A stretch of DNA of 64,000 nucleotides, from NCBI GenBank assembly GCA_903642235.1, contig CAHJWL010000006.1:124001-188000 (forward strand), in the 5' to 3' direction. This document shows positions 31,595-41,128 of the stretch, one piece after another. How positions within the stretch are numbered: position 1 is the stretch's first letter; each line of letters opens with the position of its first letter. The notes beneath the pieces are model-generated. The model saw only the letters and a list, made by a program, of their open reading frames with translations, searched no databases and was not told where the DNA came from. This stretch comes from Acidobacteriaceae bacterium (GTDB lineage: Bacteria > Acidobacteriota > Terriglobia > Terriglobales > Acidobacteriaceae). Both the position numbers and the translations under genes were made by a program.

Positions 31595-32950
31595 ATGTCT
31601 GAGTCGAGCGTTGTTGCTGAGAAGAGTAAAGGGACGGAGTCGGCGTTTGAATCCTGGGGCCGATACCCGAAGTACGATGCGCGGCGGATTCCGCTGCAAT
31701 GGCAGGGCGACTACCCGGCGGTGATGCAGGGTGTGCACGACTCCAGCCTGGCTGTGGGTATGGGCCGGAGCTACGGAGACGTATGCCTGCTGAACGGCGG
31801 CAACCTGCTGGTGACGACGGGGATGAACCGGCTGCTGGCGTTTGACCCCGAGACAGGTGTGCTGACGGCCGAGGCGGGCATAACGCTGGCGCAGATTCTC
31901 GATTTTTCCGTGCCCCGCGGCTTCTTTCTTCCGGTGACGCCGGGAACGAAGTATGTGACGCTGGGCGGCGCGATTGCAAACGACATTCACGGCAAGAACC
32001 ACCATGTGGCGGGGACGTTCGGATCGCATGTGCCGGCCTTTGAGCTGGTGCGGTCGGATGGGACACATATTCTTTGCAGCCGGTCCGATAACCCGGAGAT
32101 GTATGCGGCCACGATTGGCGGGATGGGGCTTACGGGCGTGATGACGTGGGCACAAGTGAAGCTACGTCCGATCGTCTCGCGCAAGATCGACTATGAAGGC
32201 ATCCAGTTCCACGGTGTGGATGAGTTTCTCGACCTGACGAATGCGAGCGGTCACATCGAGTACACGGTGAGCTGGGTGGATTGCACATCGACCGGCAAGA
32301 ACTTTGCGCGAGGCATCTTCATGCAGGGCGATCATTCGCAGGTCCCGGGTGAGTTGAAGCCATCGTCCGAGCCGAAGCTGGTGTTTCCGATCGAGGCGCC
32401 GGGATTTGCACTGAATAAGCTCTCGGTGAGCCTGTTCAATACGGCATTCTTCCATAAGCAAATCCATAAACGCGCTGTCGCGTTGCAGGACTATGAACCA
32501 TTCTTCTATCCGCTGGACAAGGTGTTGGATTGGAACAGGCTGTATGGCAAGAGCGGGCTGCTGCAGTTCCAATACGTGATCCCGTGGGACTACGCACGGG
32601 AGGGAACGATCGCGATCCTGGGTGAGGTGGCGAAGAGCGGCCTCGCAAGCTTCTTGGCGGTGCTCAAGGCGTTTGGCGATGTGCCGAGTCCGGGGTTGAT
32701 GAGTTTTCCGAAGCCTGGAATCACATTGGCGCTTGATTTCCCAATCAAGGCAGATCGGAGTTTTCCACTCTTTGAGCGCCTGGCGGATATGACGCGAGAG
32801 TTTGGCGGACGACTGTATCCGGCAAAGGATGCGGCGATGACAGCAGCGCAGTTCCAGGCGTTTTATCCGCAGTGGCGGCAGTTTGCGCAGTATCGCGATC
32901 CGAAGCTGACATCAAGCTTCTGGGAGCGGGTATCGGGAGAGGCGGCTTAA
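31595..32950 (+). CDS. FAD-linked oxidase, DprE1-like
   Basis: A 451-aa VAO-type flavoenzyme. The FAD-binding part has AVGMGRSYGDVCLL and TLGGAIANDIHGKNHH, followed by GTFGSHV. GGMGLTGVMTWAQVKL follows, and then an ALO-like C-terminal domain. These are the marks of DprE1, which oxidises C2 of decaprenyl-phosphoryl ribose; the partner ketone reductase DprE2 is an SDR. The next gene is an SDR overlapping by one base (TAATG), so the pair likely performs a two-step sugar epimerisation, possibly for envelope glycans. ATG 31595 begins MSESSV. The true substrate is unknown outside actinobacteria. Confidence 0.82.
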   Translation: MSESSVVAEKSKGTESAFESWGRYPKYDARRIPLQWQGDYPAVMQGVHDSSLAVGMGRSYGDVCLLNGGNLLVTTGMNRLLAFDPETGVLTAEAGITLAQILDFSVPRGFFLPVTPGTKYVTLGGAIANDIHGKNHHVAGTFGSHVPAFELVRSDGTHILCSRSDNPEMYAATIGGMGLTGVMTWAQVKLRPIVSRKIDYEGIQFHGVDEFLDLTNASGHIEYTVSWVDCTSTGKNFARGIFMQGDHSQVPGELKPSSEPKLVFPIEAPGFALNKLSVSLFNTAFFHKQIHKRAVALQDYEPFFYPLDKVLDWNRLYGKSGLLQFQYVIPWDYAREGTIAILGEVAKSGLASFLAVLKAFGDVPSPGLMSFPKPGITLALDFPIKADRSFPLFERLADMTREFGGRLYPAKDAAMTAAQFQAFYPQWRQFAQYRDPKLTSSFWERVSGEAA

Positions 32951-33771
32951 TGGCGGCGGTGGGCTCAGGTGTGAACGGCGCGCAGGATGTCAGTGGATCG
33001 AGGGTGCAGATGGCGCATCGCGGTGGCCGGCCGGCGAAGAAGGTGCTGGTGCTGGGAGCGACCTCCGGGATAGCAGAGGCGACGTGCCGGATCTGGGCGG
33101 GGCAAGGTGCGAGCCTGTTTCTGGCCGGACGCAATGCGGCACGGCTGGAGGTGGTTGCAGCGGACCTGCGGGTACGCGGCGCGGCCGAGGTCTACACAGC
33201 GGTGGTGGATCTGGACGATACGGCAAAGCATCCGGAGCTGCTGGCGCACGCGGTTAATACGCTTACGGGGCTCGATGTGGCGTATCTGGCACATGGTGTG
33301 CTGGGTGACCAGGCAGCAGCGGAGCAGGACTTTGCTGTGGCGGAGCAGATTCTGCATACGAATCTGATCTCGGCGGTGTCGCTGCTGACATGGCTGGGGA
33401 ACTTCTGTGCGCAGCGGCGCTCCGGCGTGCTGGCGGTGATCAGCTCGGTGGCAGGCGATCGCGGGCGCAAGTCGAACTACCTGTATGGAGCCTCGAAGGC
33501 GGGGTTAAGTGCGTTTCTCGGAGGTCTGCGGAACCGTGTGGACCGGGAGGGCGTAACGGTGCTGAACATCAAGCCGGGCCCGGTGAAGACGGCGATGACG
33601 ATCAACATGCCGGGCAGCCACAAGTTCGCGGATGTCGGCAAGGTGGCGGCTGCGATTGTGAAGGCCGTGGATGCGAAGCGCGACACGCTGTATGTGCCTT
33701 TTCAATGGGCGCCGATCATGTTTGTTGTTCGCCACATCCCGGAGCGGGTTTTCAAGAAGTTGAATTTGTAA
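32950..33771 (+). CDS. Short-chain dehydrogenase, DprE2-like
   Basis: A 273-aa SDR. The NAD(P) motif is LVLGATSGIAEATCR (about residues 34-48). Active-site residues are Ser in AVISSVAGDRG and Tyr/Lys in YLYGASKAG. The C-terminus (PIMFVVRHIPERVFKKLNL) looks membrane-associated, as in DprE2. It would reduce the 2-keto sugar made by the preceding oxidase. The start ATG shares a base with the oxidase stop. An alternative start is the Met at about residue 21. Confidence 0.82.
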   Translation: MAAVGSGVNGAQDVSGSRVQMAHRGGRPAKKVLVLGATSGIAEATCRIWAGQGASLFLAGRNAARLEVVAADLRVRGAAEVYTAVVDLDDTAKHPELLAHAVNTLTGLDVAYLAHGVLGDQAAAEQDFAVAEQILHTNLISAVSLLTWLGNFCAQRRSGVLAVISSVAGDRGRKSNYLYGASKAGLSAFLGGLRNRVDREGVTVLNIKPGPVKTAMTINMPGSHKFADVGKVAAAIVKAVDAKRDTLYVPFQWAPIMFVVRHIPERVFKKLNL

Positions 33772-33840
33772 CCGGTCGTGATCGAGAGCATCTCTCCCGC
33801 CTGAGAGTGCGCGTGACAGGCAGAGGAGGGTGCTGCAGGT

Positions 33841-34875
33841 CTACGGCAGCGTGCTGCTTGTCTGCTGATGCTGCTGTTGCTGCTGCTGAGCCATCATCTG
33901 CTGGCGGGTGAGTGGGGGCGGCTGGTCGGGAAGGGCGGTGGCTTTCTCGACCAGCATGGACCAGTCCTCGGGGACGGGGAGCTCCTGATCGAGGGTAAAG
34001 GCGCCTTCACTGGGAGTGACGCGGACGGCGACGGTGAGTTCGGAGTCGGCGCGGCCGCGGAAGATGCCGTGAGTGGGAGGGACATCGGCGTAGTCGCGGC
34101 CGACGGCGGTGCGGATGTGGCGATCGCTGGCAACGAGCCAGTTGGTGGGGTCGAAGCCGACCCAGCCGAGCTGGGGGATGAGGGCCTCGACCCAGGCATG
34201 GGTGGCGGAGGCAACGGAGCGGTCCGGAGCGCCGGAGCCGGCGGCGGACTCGCCGTGGTAGAGGTAGCCGGAGACGTAGCGGCAGGGGATGCGGAGCTTC
34301 GACCGGACGAGAGTGATCATGATGTGGGCGAAGTCCTGGCAGACGCCCTTGCGGCTGCCGAGAGCGACATCAATGGGGGAGTCGACCTCGGTCGAGCGGG
34401 GAACGTAATCGAAGTACTCGTAGATCTGCTGGGAGAGGTGGTGAAGAACCATGAGGGGATCGTCGCGGCGGCGGACATCGAAGGTCTGGGCGAGCTCTTC
34501 GAGGGCGGGCGTAGGCGTGGCGAACTCGGAGGGAAAGAGCATCTCCCAAAAGTCGCCTTCGTGCACAAGCTGATCGAGATCGTCCCAGGCCTCGGGCGCG
34601 AGAAAGGACGGAACCACGGGGACGGGCTGCATCTCGACAAGGGATTCGGCGACGATCACGAGCTGGCTATGGGGGGCGGGAATGTCGAAGTGGTGGACGT
34701 GATTGGCGAGGTGGTCGCGGTAGGAGAAGACGCGGCAGCGGGGGGAGACAGAAAGATGGAAGGTAAGGCAGCGCTGGAGGGCGTCGGAGCGCGGGTGCAT
34801 GCGCGTCTCCATCATGGACTCACTGACGGCGTTCGAGTAGAGGAATTTGGTGAGGTGCCGGATGGAGTAGTGCAT
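33841..34875 (-). CDS. Transglutaminase-like cysteine protease family protein
   Basis: A 344-aa bacterial transglutaminase-fold protein. The N-terminal beta domain starts HYSIRHLTKFLYSNAVSES. The catalytic triad is C179 (RKGVCQDFAH), H226 (SATHAWVE) and D242 (VGFDPTNW). The C-terminus is a Gln-rich run (residues about 328-337). Homologues are encoded with alpha-E and circularly permuted ATP-grasp proteins in a conserved but poorly understood peptide-ligase/protease system. Both partners are present in this window, but 3 and 9 kb away. No signal peptide, so cytoplasmic. Confidence 0.87.
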   Translation of the reverse strand: MHYSIRHLTKFLYSNAVSESMMETRMHPRSDALQRCLTFHLSVSPRCRVFSYRDHLANHVHHFDIPAPHSQLVIVAESLVEMQPVPVVPSFLAPEAWDDLDQLVHEGDFWEMLFPSEFATPTPALEELAQTFDVRRRDDPLMVLHHLSQQIYEYFDYVPRSTEVDSPIDVALGSRKGVCQDFAHIMITLVRSKLRIPCRYVSGYLYHGESAAGSGAPDRSVASATHAWVEALIPQLGWVGFDPTNWLVASDRHIRTAVGRDYADVPPTHGIFRGRADSELTVAVRVTPSEGAFTLDQELPVPEDWSMLVEKATALPDQPPPLTRQQMMAQQQQQQHQQTSSTLP

Positions 34876-35012
34876 GGCTCACTCTACCGCGAATCGTAGG
34901 CTGCGCCCGGAGGAAAGCGCGTGGCAGGCTGGGCAGCGGCATGAGCTTTCCATCTGCTTGAGGCTTAGGAAAAGGAGCAGGCGGTCCGGCTTACATGTTA
35001 CTGCCGGCGTGG

Positions 35013-36062
35013 TCAGGGTCTGCGCACGAGCGGCTCACGCTCTGATTTCAGGGAGGTTTTGGATCGCGGGGCCAGAAGCACCTGAAGGCCGACGTAAGAG
35101 ATCCAGCCGGGCTGACCTGTTGTAGCTGAGGGCGTCTGGAAGGTTCGGCCGCCCATCAGCAGCAGGTTGACGGTTCTGGCATGGTTTAACGCCTGTCTTC
35201 CGCCGAGTGCCAGGGTTGTCTCCCGCTGCTTGACCCCGCTGGCGGCGAAGTTTTCGGTATCGCGCCCGAGAGGTTTGCGAGTGGCATCCTGCAGGTCATA
35301 GAGTTCGAGGTATGCTTCCGTGCTGTCGCTGAACTCATGGCCGAGGATCAGGCCACGGTTCCAGCTTTGAGCAAGGTTCCGGTTGCCGAAGTTATAGCCG
35401 GCGTCGGCGTTGTAGCGGAGAGGACCGAGACGACCGCTTACCTCAATCGGCAGGTAGAAGTTTGGCCCTGCGCTGACCAGACCTCGCGAGACGGCGTCGG
35501 TTGGATTGTTGAGAAAGAGCTGCGGGTAGGTTCCAAGTTTGAACCTGGCGGGGGCTTCCCCTGTTGCTTCAGATGTGTCGGCCGCGCCGGGGGAGTCGCC
35601 CGAGATACCAGCTGGCTGGGTCTGCGCGCCCGGGCGACCGAAGAGGGCGAGCAGGCCTGTGCCAAAGCCTTTCCGGAGCGATGTGTCGCCGGGATGGCGT
35701 TCGTAGAAGCGCCATTTGATGCCGAGCAGGCTCTCTCCCAGACCGCCGATGACCGCGGCATCGACGGAGGGCGAGCCGAGTCTTGCGGGCTGCGCGCGCG
35801 TCTCGTTGAGAGCGATGGGCAGCTCGTACTTCAGCTGGATGCGATCGCCAAGGCCGTAGTTGATGTCGAAGTCCGGCAGCTGGTACGCGCCCGTGCCGGG
35901 GTTACGATCGCCGGTGAAACCGAAGTTGATCTCCCAGTGGCGGTTGCCGGGCGTATCCGGATCATCCGTCCGGAAGGGCGGACCTCCCTGTGCCCAGGTC
36001 AGTCGTGCCGGCAGAACGCACGCTCCAAGAAGAAGCGCTACGACCCAGACGAGATGGCACAC
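35013..36062 (-). CDS. Secreted beta-barrel-like outer membrane protein
   Basis: About 349 aa starting at GTG 36062 with GGAG six bases upstream. The signal peptide is VWVVALLLGACVLPARLTWA. The mature part alternates aromatic and polar residues (HWEINFGFTGDRN, DRIQLKYELPIALNE, NFYLPIEVSGRLGPLRYNAD), as in outer membrane barrels. An ATG at 36167 would add 35 non-signal-like residues. No defined family. A transport or structural role is only a possibility. Confidence 0.6.
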   Translation of the reverse strand: MCHLVWVVALLLGACVLPARLTWAQGGPPFRTDDPDTPGNRHWEINFGFTGDRNPGTGAYQLPDFDINYGLGDRIQLKYELPIALNETRAQPARLGSPSVDAAVIGGLGESLLGIKWRFYERHPGDTSLRKGFGTGLLALFGRPGAQTQPAGISGDSPGAADTSEATGEAPARFKLGTYPQLFLNNPTDAVSRGLVSAGPNFYLPIEVSGRLGPLRYNADAGYNFGNRNLAQSWNRGLILGHEFSDSTEAYLELYDLQDATRKPLGRDTENFAASGVKQRETTLALGGRQALNHARTVNLLLMGGRTFQTPSATTGQPGWISYVGLQVLLAPRSKTSLKSEREPLVRRP

Positions 36063-36167
36063 TGTTTCTCCGACCCGGGATTGCCGTGCAGGTTCCCTTG
36101 TCGCGTGCGAAGGCTCGGTGCCACAACAGCTCCTTGCGTGGTGCAGGGCTGGCAGCCGTGTCGGCAT

Positions 36168-36944
36168 TTAGCGCTGAACGGCGCGGCCGGTCGGGCCGGG
36201 ACGATGGCTGCTTTTTTGGGGAAGGAAAGTGATGCACAGGATCATGAATACCGCGATGGCGGCAGAAGCCGTGAACCTGCTCAATTCCAGACCGTGTTCC
36301 GCATGCGATTTCGTCGAGAAGTCGCCCAGGTTGGCGCCGAAAGGCCGCGTCAGGATAAAGGCTGCCCAGAAGAGAAGGGTTCGGCTGATCTTCGTGACCC
36401 AGTAAAGCAGTGCCACGATGAGGATGAGCCCCAGAAACAGAAAGGCACCGCCTTTAAAGCCTGTGCCCGTACTGGTCCAGTCGCCGAGTGCGGTGCCCAA
36501 GGTGTTTGAGAACAGGATAGTAAGCCAGTAGAACAGTTCAGCCTTGTACGTCAGGATGTGGTCGACCGATACGTTGCCGACGGACAGCTTCCAGAGCACA
36601 AGAGAGAACGCAACAAGAAGACCGAGGATCGTCGTTCCACCCGGATAGCCTACGCCGAGGGAGCGGTCGGCGAAGTCGGCCAACGTGGTGCCTGCGAGTG
36701 TTGTGGCGACGACGACGGCCCAGTACAGGGGAGGATGAAACGAGTTTGCCCGTACCTGCAAGGCCACCAGCACGAAAAAAGGAACAAGGAAGATCAGCGT
36801 ACTGGTGGCATAACCCAGGTGGAGCGACATCGAGAGCGCGTCGCCGCCGGTCTCGCCAAAGGTGGTTGCGGCGATCTTGATGATCCAGAAGATCAAAGTG
36901 ATCTCGGGGACCTTGCTGAAGGCGACCTGTGTCTGCTTCGTCAC
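36168..36944 (-). CDS. COG4705-type membrane protein (DUF347-like repeats), copy 1
   Basis: A 258-aa protein with about eight helices in four repeats. Each repeat carries a Gly/Asp motif: FGETGGD, TTLADFAD, LGTALGDW and FGANLGDF. It starts at GTG 36944 (VTKQTQVAFSKVPEITLIFW) behind GAGAGG. COG4705 proteins are multi-pass proteins of unknown function, sometimes linked to metal stress. A divergent paralogue starts 171 bases away, so the two probably share a control region and may form a complex. Confidence 0.75.
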   Translation of the reverse strand: MTKQTQVAFSKVPEITLIFWIIKIAATTFGETGGDALSMSLHLGYATSTLIFLVPFFVLVALQVRANSFHPPLYWAVVVATTLAGTTLADFADRSLGVGYPGGTTILGLLVAFSLVLWKLSVGNVSVDHILTYKAELFYWLTILFSNTLGTALGDWTSTGTGFKGGAFLFLGLILIVALLYWVTKISRTLLFWAAFILTRPFGANLGDFSTKSHAEHGLELSRFTASAAIAVFMILCITFLPQKSSHRPGPTGRAVQR

Positions 36945-37115
36945 TCCGGGCCTCTCGCGGCTTTGCTCAGTGTAGGCCGTACGGCGGCCATTGTTAGACT
37001 CACCACGGCGGAGAACAAGCGTCTGACTTGCCTGGACAGGTACTGTTCGGGCACCGCCGCGGGCAAAGTCAGGTATGTGACGGCTTGCGATCGTCAAAGC
37101 AGGAGGAGACACGGC

Positions 37116-37868
37116 ATGAAACGGATGCACACGCCACAGGTGAACGCACGCTATTGGACGGCGACTACGCTCGCCAGCGTCTTCGGGACTAATCTGGGCG
37201 ACCTTTACGCGCATGAGAGCGGGTTTGGCATCGGAAACGGTCTGGCGGTCCTGGCCGTGCTGACGGCAATCGTGTTTGTAGCGGAGCGGTTTGAGGAACG
37301 CCGGCACGAGGCGTACTACTGGCTCGTCATCATTCTGATCCGGACCGGCGCCACGAATATTGCAGACTACCTTGCTTATCGGGTGCGAGTGCCAGAGTTG
37401 ATTCTTACCGGAGGGCTCGCCCTGTTGCTGGCCCTTTTTGGATGGGGGACCTATCGACGCGCATCTCTGGGGCGAGAGGCCTCGCACGGGTTGCCGGACA
37501 CCAATGCCGCGTATTGGCTGGCGATGCTGACTGCCGGTGTCTTCGGCACTGTCGTCGGAGATATTTGTGAACACAGGATCGGAGACGGCCTTGCGGCCGT
37601 GCTGCTGACGGCGGTTCTGCTGGCGGTGCTGCTGGCCGGACGTGGACGTGCAGCCAGCGTCGTCGCGCTTTACTGGACGACGGTTGCGGTCGCACGCACG
37701 GCCGGCACGGCGATCGGCGACTGGCTTGCGGAGAACAAGATCGTCCCTATCGGCCTTCGCGTTTCCACGTTACTGAGTGGCGTGATCTTCGTTGCGGTCC
37801 TTCTTTTCTGGAGAGTTCGCGACACGGGCGGAGAGCTGCCGAGTGAAGCGATGCCGGTCGGAAGGTAG
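37116..37868 (+). CDS. COG4705-type membrane protein, copy 2
   Basis: A 250-aa multi-pass protein with the same four-repeat design (FGTNLGDLY, TGATNIADY, FGTVVGDI, AGTAIGDWL), each followed by a hydrophobic helix. ATG 37116 is preceded by AGGAGGAG at 37100-37107, a strong site. It is divergent from copy 1. The acidic residue at every repeat lies in the membrane and may line an ion or small-molecule path; this is inference. Confidence 0.75.
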   Translation: MKRMHTPQVNARYWTATTLASVFGTNLGDLYAHESGFGIGNGLAVLAVLTAIVFVAERFEERRHEAYYWLVIILIRTGATNIADYLAYRVRVPELILTGGLALLLALFGWGTYRRASLGREASHGLPDTNAAYWLAMLTAGVFGTVVGDICEHRIGDGLAAVLLTAVLLAVLLAGRGRAASVVALYWTTVAVARTAGTAIGDWLAENKIVPIGLRVSTLLSGVIFVAVLLFWRVRDTGGELPSEAMPVGR

Positions 37869-37929
37869 CGGGGACGTATGCCGCCGCAAGGGGGTGCTGT
37901 GACCGCGGTGAGAAGAAGCCGGTGCCGGC

Positions 37930-38919
37930 TTAGCCGGCAAGGGCGGACTGGATGGAGTAGTCGACGTAGAGCTCGTAGATGGTTTCGTGGATGGCGCGGC
38001 ACTCGACCTTGATGTTGGCAAGGTAGGCGAGGACGTCGCCCGAGAGGATGTCGTCGATCGAGGAGTAGGAGAGGGCCGCCTGGAGGCGCCCAGCGCGGCG
38101 ACGGAGGGGTTCGGCGCGGAGTTTGCCCGACTCACCCTGGATGGCGTCGAGGGCGCGCTGGAGGCTGTCGATGCTAAAGCGGAGGGAGTGCGGGAACTCG
38201 GCGTCGAGGAGGAGGAACTCGAGGATCCACTCGGGGGTGAGGTCGGCGGTGTAGACCTTGCAGTAGGCCTCAAAGGCGGTGGCGGAGCGGAGCAGGCCCA
38301 TCCAGTCGAGGTACTCGTTGGGTTCGGGGAGGTCGTCGGGAGAGTCACCGTGGAACAGATCGGGGTAGAAGGCCTCGAGCAGCATGGCGGTGGCGGAGGC
38401 GCGCTCGATAAATCGGCCGACCTGGATGAACTGCCAGCCTTCGCCGTGGCTCATGGTGGAGTCAGTCACGCCCTGAAACTGATGGACGGCTTCCATGACC
38501 TGCTGGAGGAACTCGCTGGGTTCGGCTTCGGGAAGGAGGGCCTCGGCGTGCATGTCCGAATGCATTTCGGGCCGGGTGATCTGGAGATAGAGGGAGTTGA
38601 GGCGGGCCCACATTTCAGACGAGATCTGCTCGCGGACGTTGCGGGAGTTCTCGCGCGCGCTGATGAGGCAGGCTAAGATGGAGGCCTTGTTGGCGGTATC
38701 GAAGGTGAGGCAGCGGGTGAGGGCGTAAGGGTTGCCGTTCCAGGTGACGTGTTTGGGCTTGCCCAGGGCGAGGAGGACGCGCTGCCATCGGCGGTCGGCG
38801 GAGGCGGGGCCTTCGTCGAGCATGAGGTTGAGATTGACGTCGAGGATACGGGTGGTGTGCTCAGCACGCTCGAGGTAGCGGCTCATCCAGTAGAGACTGT
38901 CGGCGACGCGGGAAAGCAT
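37930..38919 (-). CDS. Alpha-E domain-containing protein (DUF403)
   Basis: A 329-aa all-helical protein. The start MLSRVADSLYWMSRYLERAE is the hallmark of the alpha-E family. ISSEMWARLNSLYLQI and FIERASATAMLLEAFY follow. It accompanies ATP-grasp and transglutaminase-like proteins in a conserved cluster proposed from comparative genomics to make and cut peptide tags. Here a histidine kinase gene lies just upstream. A 75-bp piece of a second copy remains at 43321-43395. Confidence 0.9.
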   Translation of the reverse strand: MLSRVADSLYWMSRYLERAEHTTRILDVNLNLMLDEGPASADRRWQRVLLALGKPKHVTWNGNPYALTRCLTFDTANKASILACLISARENSRNVREQISSEMWARLNSLYLQITRPEMHSDMHAEALLPEAEPSEFLQQVMEAVHQFQGVTDSTMSHGEGWQFIQVGRFIERASATAMLLEAFYPDLFHGDSPDDLPEPNEYLDWMGLLRSATAFEAYCKVYTADLTPEWILEFLLLDAEFPHSLRFSIDSLQRALDAIQGESGKLRAEPLRRRAGRLQAALSYSSIDDILSGDVLAYLANIKVECRAIHETIYELYVDYSIQSALAG

Positions 38920-39057
38920 GGGACAGCTCCTTTAGAGCGAGGGCTGGTGCAGGGACGTGAGGCTGGGCGCTGGCGTTAGAGTATCAGCGGCAGCGCCGGC
39001 TTCGTGGCTAAAGAGACATCCACGGCTGAGCGCGACTCGTAGGGGAAGACGACGGCG

Positions 39058-40962
39058 CTAGAGGGATGGGGGAGATGCCAGGGAGGCGTTGACGGTCCGT
39101 GTGGCTTGCCGGTCCGGAGTGATGGGGAGGTCCGGAGCCGCATCCGGGGCGATCTCCGGGGTGACGTGCGAGTCGCTTTGGGAGAGCGGCAGGTAGACTT
39201 CAGCGATCGTGCCGCGGTCCGGGCCGGTGAGCTGGCTCGAGAGGATAAGGGTACCGCCGTGCTTTGCGGCAATACCGCGGCTGACCCACAGGCCAAGACC
39301 TGTGCCGCTCTCGCCCTTGGTGGTGAAGAAGGGCTCAAAGAGCTTTTCGAGCGTGTCGGGGGCGATGCCTGGTCCGTTGTCGAGGATGCGGACGACGGCT
39401 CCTGGAGGGACCGACTCGCCGGTGTCTGTGACGTGCGGAACGCCGCGGAGGAGCTCGACGTGGACGGTTCCACCCTGACCAGCGGCTTCAGCGGCGTTCG
39501 CCAGCAGGTTGGAGAAGACCTGTTTAAGTTCGCCGGGGTAGCCGCAGACCTCGACGCCGGTGGCGAGGTCAGAGGTGACGTGAACGTCGAGCTTGGCGAA
39601 GCGGCGCTCCATCAGCAGGAGCATGTCACAGAGGCTGGTGCGCAGGTCGATGATGACGGCTGAGGTTGCCTCGCGATGCATGCCGAGCATGGCGCGACTG
39701 ATCTCCGTCACGCGCGTCAGTTCGCTTTCCGCCAAGCGGAGGTACTCCTTGGTCTCGGAGGAGCTGCCGCCCTGGCGTATGAGGTAGAGCAGATTTTGCA
39801 CGGCATCCAGGGGGTTATGGATCTCGTGGGCGATGGTGGCGGCGACGCGGCCGGAGACGACCAGCTTTTCGTGCGCGATGAGCGCTTCCTGAGAGCGGCG
39901 CTCAAGTGAGACGTCGCGAAAGACCATGACGACACCGAGCAGTTTGCCGTCTTTATCGCGGATGGGCGCGCCGCTGTCAGCGATATCGACCTCGGTGCCG
40001 TCTCGGCGCAGAAGAAGAGCGTGGTTCGCGAGCTTGATGGTCTGGCCAAGGCGCAGCACCTTCATGACAGGGCTCTCAAGGGCGGCGCGCGTTCGCTCAT
40101 TGATGACAGGAAAGACAGCGGAGATGGGAGAGCCGACGGCTTCGGCAAGGGGCCAGCGGGTCAGGTCCTCGGCGACGGGGTTCATCATCTGAACGCGGCC
40201 TTCGAGATCACACTGGATGACGCCGTCGCCGATAGAGCAGAGGGTGGTGCGCAGCTCCTGCTCCGAGCGGAAGCTTTCCGCTGCGCGGCGCTGCGCTTCT
40301 TCCATTGAACCGCGGAAGGCCGCAGAGACCATGTGGAGACGGCTGCGAACAAAGAGACCAATGAGCAGAGCGGCGGCGAGGGCAAGGCCGAAGAGCACCC
40401 GCAGCATGAGTTTGACCTGGCGCTGCCAGCGGTCGATGCGCTCGACACGCTGCTGATTGAGCTGATCCGTGAGTCTGTCGAGGTCGGCCCGGATGCTATC
40501 CATCTGCTGCTTTCCGCGCATGTTGAGTTCGGGATCGCGGAGCTCGGTGCTGGCATTGGCAGCCTTCATCATGCCGGCGACAAAGCCGCTCTTCCAGTTG
40601 TGGTAGTTGTCTCGTACTTCGGCGATGATGACGGCCTGCTGCGGATTGGCGGTTGGTCCCTGATGCATGCGCTCATACAGGCGGTTGAGGACCGGATCGA
40701 GATCGTGTTCGGCCTGGCGATAGGGCTCAAGGAAGCGCGGATCGCCTGTGACCTGGAAGCCGCGAAGGCCGGTCTCCTGGTCGACGATGAGTTTGCTGAC
40801 GAGGGTGACTCGCGCGATTCGCCGATCGGAGCTCTGAATCTGCTGGACGGTATCAGCGGAGCTCTTGATCTGAATGGCAAGGGCAAGGGCGAGCACGGTA
40901 AGGGCAAGGATGGGGACGACAAAGACCTGTCCCATGATGTAGCGGAACTGGTTCAGATTCAT
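39058..40962 (-). CDS. Sensor histidine kinase: CHASE3-PAS-HisKA-HATPase
   Basis: A 634-aa membrane sensor. Helix 1 lies at about 13-32 (VFVVPILALTVLALALAI). A CHASE3-type periplasmic domain (ETGLRGFQVTGDPRFLEPY) runs to about 185, followed by helix 2 (LMLRVLFGLALAAALLIGLF). A PAS domain spans about 235-350. Phosphoacceptor H379 is in IAHEIHNPLDAV. N, G1 and G2 boxes are NLLANAAEA, DNGPGIA and GTGLGLWVS. A response-regulator gene lies upstream on the same strand and is a likely partner. The stimulus is unknown. Confidence 0.92.
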   Translation of the reverse strand: MNLNQFRYIMGQVFVVPILALTVLALALAIQIKSSADTVQQIQSSDRRIARVTLVSKLIVDQETGLRGFQVTGDPRFLEPYRQAEHDLDPVLNRLYERMHQGPTANPQQAVIIAEVRDNYHNWKSGFVAGMMKAANASTELRDPELNMRGKQQMDSIRADLDRLTDQLNQQRVERIDRWQRQVKLMLRVLFGLALAAALLIGLFVRSRLHMVSAAFRGSMEEAQRRAAESFRSEQELRTTLCSIGDGVIQCDLEGRVQMMNPVAEDLTRWPLAEAVGSPISAVFPVINERTRAALESPVMKVLRLGQTIKLANHALLLRRDGTEVDIADSGAPIRDKDGKLLGVVMVFRDVSLERRSQEALIAHEKLVVSGRVAATIAHEIHNPLDAVQNLLYLIRQGGSSSETKEYLRLAESELTRVTEISRAMLGMHREATSAVIIDLRTSLCDMLLLMERRFAKLDVHVTSDLATGVEVCGYPGELKQVFSNLLANAAEAAGQGGTVHVELLRGVPHVTDTGESVPPGAVVRILDNGPGIAPDTLEKLFEPFFTTKGESGTGLGLWVSRGIAAKHGGTLILSSQLTGPDRGTIAEVYLPLSQSDSHVTPEIAPDAAPDLPITPDRQATRTVNASLASPPSL

Positions 40963-41128
40963 GAGGCGGACATCTCCTTGCGAGAGAGGTGGTCAACGGA
41001 TTTGGAGCATCTCTCCTGCCGCCACGGCGCTGCTTCAGTGCAGTGAAGGCCGCATTGCGTGAGTGAAAATGGCACAGGCGCGACTGGCTTGCTGCGCACC
41101 TTCAGGAAACATGTTGGGGAACGCTGGC

